This document shows positions 57,196 to 64,000 of a stretch of 64,000 nucleotides of DNA, one piece after another. Every line of letters starts with the position of its first letter. The first letter of the stretch is position 1. This stretch comes from Sulfurimicrobium sp964384915 (GTDB lineage: Bacteria; Pseudomonadota; Gammaproteobacteria; Burkholderiales; Sulfuricellaceae). Location of the stretch: positions 3,647 through 67,646 of the forward strand of contig CAYLMA010000015.1 in the NCBI GenBank assembly GCA_964384915.1, in the 5' to 3' direction. The notes beneath the pieces are model-generated. The model saw only the letters and a program-made list of their open reading frames with translations, searched no databases and was not told where the DNA came from. A program made the translations under genes and the position numbers.

Positions 57196-59574
57196 ATGCG
57201 GCTTAACATCCTGGCTTTTACTGCTGGCGTCTGGCTGCTGCAACAGCAGTCCTCCTTGCCTGCGATGTTCTGGGCCGGCCTTCTTCTGCCCTTGCCCCTC
57301 TTGATCTACGGCTTGCGTCGTGCCTCATCCTGGCAGGGCCGTGGGCTCTGTCAGTTATCCAGCAAAGCACTATGGCTGGCTGCCGGCTTCTTCTGGGCCG
57401 CAATGTTTGCCCAACTGCGCCTTGCGGATACGTTACCGGAACGCTGGGAAGGGCAGGATATCCAGGTCAGCGGGGTGATTTCCAGTTTTCCTGTCAGCAA
57501 TGAGCGCGGACTGCGTTTCGAGTTTGACGTGGAGCGTGTGATTACGCCCGGCGCACGGGTTCCCGAGCATCTCCAGTTGAGCTGGTTCGACGGGGGCTTC
57601 GGCAGGCCAGCCCTTCATCCCGTCCCTGCGCTGCATCCCGGCGAACGCTGGGAACTGACGGTGCGGCTGAAACGCCCGCATGGCAACGCCAATCCCTATG
57701 GCTTCGATTACGAAGCCTGGCTGCTTGAGCGCGACATCCGCGCTACCGGCTATGTGCGTGAAGGGCCGGAAAACCGGCGCCTGGATAAGCGGGTCTACCG
57801 CGTCGGCTACCTGATCGAAGTGGCGCGCGAAGCCGCCTCCCTGCGCCTTTCGCAGGTGCTGGAAAACAAGCCTTACGCGGGCGTGCTGAAAGCGCTGGCC
57901 ATAGGCGAGCAGAATGCCATTCCGCCTGCGCAGTGGCAGATTTTCCTGCGTACCGGCGTCAACCACCTGATGAGCATCTCCGGCTTGCATGTCACGATGG
58001 TGGCAGGCCTGTTTTTTGCCCTGGCTTACTGGCTGTGGCGGCGCAGCATCACCCTGACGCTCTGGCTTCCTGCGCGCAAGGCCGCGGTGGTGGCCGGAGT
58101 GCTGGCGGCGCTGGCCTATGCGCTGCTGTCCGGTTTCGGCGTGCCGACCCAGCGCACGCTGTACATGCTTGCCGTGCTTGCCGTTGCCCTGTGGATGGGC
58201 CGCGTCGGCAATGCTTTCAGTGTCATTTCGCTCGCGTTGCTGGCGGTTCTGCTGCTCGACCCATGGGCCGTGATGTCGCCCGGATTCTGGCTTTCCTTCG
58301 GCGCTGTGGCCGCCATGATGGGGGCAGGCGCCAGCCGCATTGTCCGCCCGCACTGGCTGGTGGAGTGGGGCAGGGCGCAATGGGCCGTCACGCTGGCGCT
58401 GGTGCCCGCGCTGCTGGCCATGTTCCAGCAGATTTCCATGGTCTCGCCTGTCGCCAATGCGCTGGCGATTCCGCTCATCAGCTTGGTGGTGACGCCTCTG
58501 ACCCTCCTCGGCACCGCCTTTCCGCTAGACTTTCTGTTGCTTGCTGCGCATTTCGCGATGGAAGCCGGCATGCTTTTTCTGACCTGGCTGAGTGCCCTGC
58601 CTGTCGCGGTCTGGCAGCAGCATGGCCCGCCGGCCTGGACGGTGGTGGTGGCGTTGCTGGGTGTATTGTGGTTGCTGTTGCCGCGCGGCTTTCCCGCCCG
58701 CTGGCTGGGTGTAATCTGGTTCCTGCCGCTTTTCATGGTGCGGCCGCCTACACCGGCACATGGCGAATTGTGGCTGACGGTGCTGGACGTCGGGCAGGGG
58801 CTGGCCGTGGTCGCCCGCACCCGGCAGCATGCGCTGCTTTATGATGCCGGAACACGTTTTGGCTCGGATGCGGACGCCGGCTCGCGCATTATCGTGCCGT
58901 TCCTGCGCGGCTCCGGCGTTTCTCGCCTCGATGGAATGGTGATTTCACATGATGATATCGATCATTCCGGCGGCGCTCTTTCCGTGTTGCAGGCTGAGCC
59001 GGTCGCATGGCTGCTTTCTTCGTTGTCGGCCGATAGCCCGGCCTTGGCTGATGTGATTAATAACCCTGCTATGCCGAAAAATTCTCGCTGCTTTGCCGGC
59101 CAATCCTGGGAGTGGGATGGGGTGAAATTTGCCATGCTTCATCCGCCGCTGGACAGTTACCATTATGATGGCTTCAAGGATAACGATCGCGGCTGCGTGC
59201 TGAAAATCACTTCTCGATTCGGCAGCATCCTGTTGTCGGCCGACATCGAGCGTGTGTCTGAACAGGATCTGCTTGAAAGAATGCCAAACCTGCTGGCGGC
59301 AGATGTGCTGGTTGTCCCGCACCATGGCAGCAGGACGTCTTCAACAGATGCATTCATCGACGCAGTGCATCCGGCAGTGGCCATTTTTACAGTCGGTTAC
59401 CGCAATCGTTTCGGCCATCCCAAGCCGGAGATTGTGGAACGTTACCTGGCGCGAGGCATCAAAACCTGGCGCACAGACGAAAACGGCGCACTGGGTTTGC
59501 GTTTTGGGGCGGACGGCTTGTCCATGCAGAGCCAGAGACAGATTCGACAACGTTATTGGCAGGCAAAAGATTAG
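57196..59574 (+). CDS. comEC: DNA internalisation competence protein ComEC/Rec2
   Basis: The full-length 792-residue channel protein carries an N-terminal DUF4131 region (about 40-190) with an OB-like segment, the Competence domain with about eight helices (about 225-490; HLMSISGLHVTMVAG is the family signature) and a C-terminal metallo-beta-lactamase-like domain (LTVLDVGQGLAVV, ISHDDIDHSGG, VPHHGSRTSS). It moves single-stranded DNA across the inner membrane during transformation. It begins 12 bp after the cyclase stop and ends 14 bp before relA. Confidence 0.94.
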   Translation: MRLNILAFTAGVWLLQQQSSLPAMFWAGLLLPLPLLIYGLRRASSWQGRGLCQLSSKALWLAAGFFWAAMFAQLRLADTLPERWEGQDIQVSGVISSFPVSNERGLRFEFDVERVITPGARVPEHLQLSWFDGGFGRPALHPVPALHPGERWELTVRLKRPHGNANPYGFDYEAWLLERDIRATGYVREGPENRRLDKRVYRVGYLIEVAREAASLRLSQVLENKPYAGVLKALAIGEQNAIPPAQWQIFLRTGVNHLMSISGLHVTMVAGLFFALAYWLWRRSITLTLWLPARKAAVVAGVLAALAYALLSGFGVPTQRTLYMLAVLAVALWMGRVGNAFSVISLALLAVLLLDPWAVMSPGFWLSFGAVAAMMGAGASRIVRPHWLVEWGRAQWAVTLALVPALLAMFQQISMVSPVANALAIPLISLVVTPLTLLGTAFPLDFLLLAAHFAMEAGMLFLTWLSALPVAVWQQHGPPAWTVVVALLGVLWLLLPRGFPARWLGVIWFLPLFMVRPPTPAHGELWLTVLDVGQGLAVVARTRQHALLYDAGTRFGSDADAGSRIIVPFLRGSGVSRLDGMVISHDDIDHSGGALSVLQAEPVAWLLSSLSADSPALADVINNPAMPKNSRCFAGQSWEWDGVKFAMLHPPLDSYHYDGFKDNDRGCVLKITSRFGSILLSADIERVSEQDLLERMPNLLAADVLVVPHHGSRTSSTDAFIDAVHPAVAIFTVGYRNRFGHPKPEIVERYLARGIKTWRTDENGALGLRFGADGLSMQSQRQIRQRYWQAKD

Positions 59575-59588
59575 GCTATGATTGAGTT

Positions 59589-61799
59589 ATGGTAAGCATC
59601 GCAAACAAACATCTTTCCGAATCCGGCGGCATTGCCTTCCAATCCTGGCTGCAAGCCATGGAGGCGCGCTTCTCCGGAGCGGATATTGATTCAATCAGGC
59701 GGGCAGCGGATCTGGCCGCTTCCTTGTATGCCGACAAAGCAACATCGACAGGGGCCTCACTGCTGGATCATGCCCTGGGAACAGCGTCCATTCTGGCGAC
59801 TCAGAACATGGATTCGGAGAGCATTGTTGCAGCTGTGTTGCAGGCTGCTACGGAAGGCGCTTCAGAGCGCGCAACGCAGATTGCGGAGGATTTTGGCCAG
59901 GGCGTGGCCGGCTTGGTGGATGGCGTGGTGCGCATGGGTCTGATTGGTGAGCTTGGGGGGGAGTTGAACCAGGGAAAAACCTCCAAGGACGATAAAAAAG
60001 ATCAGCAGGCTCAGATCGAGGCCTTGCGCAAAATGTTGCTGGCAATGGTGGAAGACATCCGGGTGGTGTTGATCAAGCTGGCAGAGCGCACCCAGAGCAT
60101 GCGCGAATTGCCCGGCGCTGATGAGAAAACCCGGCGCCACATCGCGCGCGAAACCCAGGATATCTATGCGCCGCTGGCCAACCGCCTCGGCGTGTGGCAG
60201 GTGAAGTGGGAGCTGGAGGATCTTTCGTTCCGCTTCCTCGAGCCCGAACTCTACAAGAAGATTGCCAAACTTCTCGATGAGCGCCGCCTGGACCGTGAAC
60301 GCTACATCAATGAAATCATGGCAACGCTGCGGGCGGAACTGAAAAAGAACGGCGTTGATGCAGAAGTCACCGGGCGGCCCAAGCACATCTACAGCATCTA
60401 CAAGAAAATGAAACGCAAGAAGGTGGATTTTTCAGAAGTGTACGATGTGCGTGCAGTGCGGGTGCTGGTGAATGACCTCAAGGACTGCTATACCGCCCTG
60501 GGCGTTGCGCACAGTCTGTGGCAGCCCATTCCCAGCGAATTCGACGACTATATTTCCCACCCCAAGGGCAACAACTACCGCTCCCTGCACACTGCCGTGA
60601 TCGGCCCGGAAGACAAGGCGCTCGAGGTGCAGATCCGCACCCATGATATGCACAATCATGCAGAGCTCGGTGTTGCCGCGCACTGGCGCTACAAGGAGGG
60701 TGGCAAGGGGGATGCCCGCTTCGAGGAAAAAATCGCCTGGTTGCGGCAGATCATGGAATGGAAGGACGACGTCCAGGACGTCGATGAATTGGTAGATCAG
60801 TTCAAGACCGGCCTGTTCCAGGACAACGTTTACGTGCTCACGCCTCAAGGGCGCGTCATCGCGCTGGGACAGGGGGCTACGCCGGTCGATTTCGCCTACC
60901 ATGTGCATACCGATGTCGGCCACCGCTGCCGCGGCGCCAAGGTGGACGGCAGCATCGTGCCGCTCACCTACACACTGCAGAACGGACAGCGCGTGGAAAT
61001 CCTCACCGCCAAGGAAGGCGGACCGAGCCGTGACTGGCTGAGCCCGACCCTGGGATACACCCAGAGCAGCCGTTCCCGGGCAAAAATCCGTCAATGGTTC
61101 AACAGTCTGCATCATGAAGTGAATGTGCAGGAAGGGCGCGCTGCGCTGGAAAAGGAAGTTCACCGACTCGGCGCGGCTTTCCCCAATCTTGAGAAACTGG
61201 CGCAGAAAGCACATTTTGCCAAGCCGGAAGAGCTCTTCGCCGCAATTGGGCGGGGCGATGTTTCAGCGCGGGAGATCATGGCGCTGGCTTTGGAGGAGGG
61301 CAAACCCAAGATTGAGGAAGATGAGTGGCAGATCAGCGCACGCAGCCTTCCCCTCACTTCATCCGGCGTGCTGGTGGTCGGGGTGGGGGATTTGATGACC
61401 ACCATGGCCAAATGCTGCAAGCCGGTGCCGCCCGATCCGATCATCGGTTTTGTCACCAAGGGCAGGGGGGTTGCGATTCATCGCCAGGATTGCAGCAACA
61501 TCGTTCATATGCCGGAATCCAGACGCGAACGCCTGCTCTCCACCAGTTGGGGAACCCGTAGCGGCAGAGGCTATGAGGTCGACATGGAAGTGGAAGCCCT
61601 GGACCGTCAGGGCTTGCTGCGCGACATTTCGGATCTGCTGATGCGTGAAAAAGTCAATGTCACCGCCGTGAATACGCAGAGCCGTGGCGATAAGGCGCGC
61701 ATGAATTTTTCCGCCCAGGTGGCGGATCAAGAGCAAATGGACAGAATCCTGGCACAGATTCGCGATGTGTCAGGCGTAATCGAGGCGCGACGGAAGTAG
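59589..61799 (+). CDS. relA: (p)ppGpp synthetase RelA
   Basis: A 736-residue long RSH protein. The N-terminal hydrolase domain has lost the HD pair: the region corresponding to HDVVEDT reads LQAATEGASE, so hydrolysis is not expected. The synthetase domain is intact (YDVRAVRVLVNDLKDCY, HPKGNNYRSLHTAVIGP, ELGVAAHWRYKEG). A TGS domain (VYVLTPQGRVIALGQGATPVDFAYHVHTDVGHRC), a zinc-finger-like region with CCKPVPPDPIIGFVTKGRG and a C-terminal ACT domain follow. It senses amino-acid starvation on ribosomes. The ATG at 59589 lies 14 bp after comEC. Confidence 0.94.
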   Translation: MVSIANKHLSESGGIAFQSWLQAMEARFSGADIDSIRRAADLAASLYADKATSTGASLLDHALGTASILATQNMDSESIVAAVLQAATEGASERATQIAEDFGQGVAGLVDGVVRMGLIGELGGELNQGKTSKDDKKDQQAQIEALRKMLLAMVEDIRVVLIKLAERTQSMRELPGADEKTRRHIARETQDIYAPLANRLGVWQVKWELEDLSFRFLEPELYKKIAKLLDERRLDRERYINEIMATLRAELKKNGVDAEVTGRPKHIYSIYKKMKRKKVDFSEVYDVRAVRVLVNDLKDCYTALGVAHSLWQPIPSEFDDYISHPKGNNYRSLHTAVIGPEDKALEVQIRTHDMHNHAELGVAAHWRYKEGGKGDARFEEKIAWLRQIMEWKDDVQDVDELVDQFKTGLFQDNVYVLTPQGRVIALGQGATPVDFAYHVHTDVGHRCRGAKVDGSIVPLTYTLQNGQRVEILTAKEGGPSRDWLSPTLGYTQSSRSRAKIRQWFNSLHHEVNVQEGRAALEKEVHRLGAAFPNLEKLAQKAHFAKPEELFAAIGRGDVSAREIMALALEEGKPKIEEDEWQISARSLPLTSSGVLVVGVGDLMTTMAKCCKPVPPDPIIGFVTKGRGVAIHRQDCSNIVHMPESRRERLLSTSWGTRSGRGYEVDMEVEALDRQGLLRDISDLLMREKVNVTAVNTQSRGDKARMNFSAQVADQEQMDRILAQIRDVSGVIEARRK

Positions 61800-61810
61800 G
61801 CCTGAAAATA

Positions 61811-61838
61811 GAAAACGCCGGTCGAAACCGGCGTTTTC
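61811..61838. terminator. Bidirectional terminator between relA and tRNA-Ala
   Basis: GAAAACGCCGGT-cgaa-ACCGGCGTTTTC, a perfect 12-bp stem with A/T ends on both sides, serves the converging relA and tRNA-Ala transcripts. Confidence 0.88.
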
Positions 61839-61843
61839 AGATT

Positions 61844-61919
<76 letters not shown>

Positions 61920-62000
61920 AAAGCGTTGCGCATTCTAATCAGGATCTAGGCCGAAGTCAAGAATTGTCCTGCTCAATGCTCGGTGCAATAGCAATTAGCG

Positions 62001-63725
62001 TTATCTCCTACTCGTGGTGACCTTGAAGCTGGCCGAAATACCGCCGATGCCCAGGGTGAGCGTCGTCGTGGTGTTTCGCTTGGCGGAGGATTTCTGGTGC
62101 ACGATGACCGTATCCCCGGCATTGACCGTGGCATTGCTGCCGAAAGCGTTCCAGACAGTGGAATTGTTGATGTTGTACTCGCACTGGCTGCTGGTGCAGG
62201 CACTTATCGAAATCGGAGCAGGGGCGTTGATGCCGCTGATTTTGATGGCATTCGAAGTCACCAGCGTATTCAATGCCAGATTGCTCTGTGATGTAAAGAC
62301 AAATGAATCAGGTGTAGTGTCCGAGGGTATGGGTGTGTTGACGGCTTTGCCTGCATCCAGGATTCCGGCGCCACAAAGCGCGGTGGTGCAGGTCGATCCG
62401 GCGGGAAAGGCGCGGGCGGAGCCCTGAATCGCAGCCAATACCTGGGCGGGGCTAAGAGTGGCATTGGTAGCCAGGATCAGCGCGGCGGCTCCGGCAACAT
62501 GGGGAGCGGCCATGCTGGTGCCTTGGTAGTAAGCATAGGTATCGGCGCCGGGTAGCGTGGTGCCGCTGTTCAGGGTGGAAAGGATCATGCTGTCCACAGT
62601 GTAATCTCCGCCGGGGGCGGCAATTTTTACGATTGATCCGTAGTTGCTGTAATAAGCCCGTTTCCCTTGCTGATTGATAGCGGCGACGCTGATCACATTG
62701 CTGCAACTGGCAGGGCTGAAACTGGAAGCATTGGTATTGCTGTTGCCGGCTGCGACCACCACTACCGTGCCTGCTGCCGTGATGGCGTCGATGGCGGATT
62801 GCTCTGTGGTGCTGCAGCTATGCGCGCCGCCCAGGCTCAGGTTGATGACCTTGGCGGGCGTTGGATTGGCTGGCACGCCGCTGACGGCCAGGCCCGCAGC
62901 CCAGCGCATGCCGTCAACAATGTCCGAGGTATAGCCGCCGCACTTGCCGAGCACCCGTACCGGCAGGATTTTCGATTGCCAATTGACTCCGGCGACTCCG
63001 CTGCCGTTGTTCGTCGCCGCCCCTATTGTGCCCGCGACGTGGGTGCCGTGCCAGGAGCTGTTGTAGGCAGGGGAGCCTGTGTAGCACTCATTCGCGGCGG
63101 TCCAGTCACCCGGGTCCATGGCATCGGAATCGCGCCCGTTGCCGTCATTTCCCATCCATGCGTCGGAAACAAAATCGTAACCCGGAAGCATTTTGGCCGC
63201 GAGGTCGCCGTGGGGCCGGTAGCCTGTATCCACCACCGCTACCACGATGCCGGCGGAACCGGTGACCTTGTCCCAGGCAGCGGGCAGGTTGATGCCGCCG
63301 AGCGGATCGAAATAATGCCACTGCATGGAATAATAAGTGTCATTTGGCACCAGCATGGCCTGCTGGAGATAGTCGGGCTCAACCCATTCAATGTCCGGGT
63401 CCATAGCCTTCAATTGCCTGGCGATCCTTTTTAAATCGCCAATGCTGGCGGCCTTTGGGAGTTTGAAAACATGCGCCTCATTGCTCATGGCCCGCTTGTG
63501 TGACATGGCTTGGCCGCTGTTGGCGATGAGGCGGTTGGTAACTTCGCGGGGAACTGCTGCTGCGCCTTTCTGGCTTTTGAGCTTGATGATCAATTGATTC
63601 GTGGTGTCTGGATGCGCCGTTCCCATCGGCTCGATAGGCGCGGCGGAAACCTGTGATATAAGCAGCATTCCCAATACGGAAATGGTAATGCGGGTAAGTG
63701 CGCTTTCATGGTGGGGGGCAGTCAT
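62001..63725 (-). CDS. Secreted subtilisin-like S8 serine protease
   Basis: The 574-residue protease has a signal peptide (about 10-28, QVSAA-P), an I9-type propeptide (QLIIKLK... to about 115) and a subtilisin domain. Triad: D166 in VAVVDTGYRPHGD, H226 in WHGTHVAGT and S404 in GTSMAAPHVAG; the oxyanion N328 is in VAAGNSN. Many cysteines (for example NECYTG, KCGGYTS, AHSCST) suggest disulfides, as in secreted gammaproteobacterial and betaproteobacterial relatives. A C-terminal beta domain of about 100 residues follows. The ATG at 63725 has GGAGGT 8 bases upstream and is chosen over 63785. Confidence 0.92.
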   Translation of the reverse strand: MTAPHHESALTRITISVLGMLLISQVSAAPIEPMGTAHPDTTNQLIIKLKSQKGAAAVPREVTNRLIANSGQAMSHKRAMSNEAHVFKLPKAASIGDLKRIARQLKAMDPDIEWVEPDYLQQAMLVPNDTYYSMQWHYFDPLGGINLPAAWDKVTGSAGIVVAVVDTGYRPHGDLAAKMLPGYDFVSDAWMGNDGNGRDSDAMDPGDWTAANECYTGSPAYNSSWHGTHVAGTIGAATNNGSGVAGVNWQSKILPVRVLGKCGGYTSDIVDGMRWAAGLAVSGVPANPTPAKVINLSLGGAHSCSTTEQSAIDAITAAGTVVVVAAGNSNTNASSFSPASCSNVISVAAINQQGKRAYYSNYGSIVKIAAPGGDYTVDSMILSTLNSGTTLPGADTYAYYQGTSMAAPHVAGAAALILATNATLSPAQVLAAIQGSARAFPAGSTCTTALCGAGILDAGKAVNTPIPSDTTPDSFVFTSQSNLALNTLVTSNAIKISGINAPAPISISACTSSQCEYNINNSTVWNAFGSNATVNAGDTVIVHQKSSAKRNTTTTLTLGIGGISASFKVTTSRR

Positions 63726-63946
63726 GATTCTGTACCTCCAAAATCTGAGTGGTGCTGACCAATGCTGAATCCAGTTCATCAGCATATAGAAAACGGGCGC
63801 AGATTATCATTACATTTTTTTACATATTAACCTGCCCTGAAATTGCGCCTCAGCCTGCTTGTGTATTAGGCGAATGTGAACACCACCGCCTGTCCAATCA
63901 GGTTTGATTTCATCTGAAAAAAATCACTTCCAGTGAATAGCGAATC

Positions 63947-64000
63947 CTATTGATCCGGCACATTTTATTCCGGACTGTAGGTCGGCCTTTAGGCCGACAT
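63947..64000. repeat. GTAGGTC palindromic repeat with upstream flank, copy 3 (cut by the right edge)
   Basis: The last 54 bases of the window equal 30942-30995 exactly, including 30 bases of flank (CTATTGATCCGGCACATTTT onward) and the first half of the palindrome from 63977. The rest lies outside the window. Confidence 0.8.

Overview
The window reads as chromosome of a free-living betaproteobacterium, probably near the Nitrosomonadales (Sulfuricella/Gallionella-like). This is inference from gene content: a threonine operon (alaA-hom-thrC), hopanoid-precursor genes (hpnCDE), a LolC/E-LolD pair, comEC, relA, and a large exosortase-A/PEP-CTERM type exopolysaccharide (EPS) locus. No phage, insertion sequence with transposase, or CRISPR array was seen.

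Layout. 1-2.3 kb: chemotaxis genes on the minus strand (cheA fragment, cheY, short-sensor receptor). 2.6-7.6 kb: a 1418-residue hybrid histidine kinase and a HAD nucleotidase. 7.6-12.6 kb: Mth938-like protein, alaA, hom, thrC, dsrE. 12.6-15.6 kb: overlapping hpnC-hpnD-hpnE, then tRNA-Leu(TAG). 16.0-19.0 kb: a tight cassette of a Tat-exported cysteine-rich protein, a PqqD-like protein, an HprK-related kinase and a nucleotidyltransferase. 19.4-31.8 kb: lytic transglycosylase, UDP-sugar epimerase and dehydrogenase, trypsin-like protease, EPS sugar transferase, prsK, prsR, asparagine-synthase-like protein and a small secreted protein. 32.0-40.0 kb: a VanZ/O-antigen-ligase fusion, an MMPL transporter, an outer-membrane barrel and a LolA-like protein. 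40.3-48.8 kb: two PEP-CTERM proteins, a ThiF-like enzyme, two FeeM-like acyltransferases, a methyltransferase and prsT. 49.2-53.3 kb: glgX, a discoidin-like protein, a palindromic element and an L,D-transpeptidase. 53.5-64.0 kb: tRNA-Glu, lolC/E-lolD, a diguanylate cyclase, comEC, relA, tRNA-Ala and a subtilisin-like protease.

The main result of the hunt is a putative local sigma-54 regulon. Seven sites with exact -24/-12 spacing (GG to GC 12 bp) lie in front of the HprK cassette, the transglycosylase, the EPS sugar transferase, an orphan secreted protein, both PEP-CTERM genes and, divergently, the thiF-like gene. PrsR, encoded here, carries the GAFTGA loop needed to activate sigma-54 polymerase. 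A 17-bp motif, TGTCGAwrAAmyTTACA, lies 73-96 bp upstream of three of these promoters and is a candidate PrsR enhancer. The exosortase itself and most EPS polymerisation and export genes are not in the window, so the locus is split or continues elsewhere.

Together the central 27 kb looks like a sensing-to-surface programme: PrsK/PrsR perceives a signal, sigma-54 promoters switch on EPS initiation, surface proteins and the HprK-type cassette, and the neighbouring acyltransferases, MMPL module and ligase fusion probably supply lipid or polymer modification and export.
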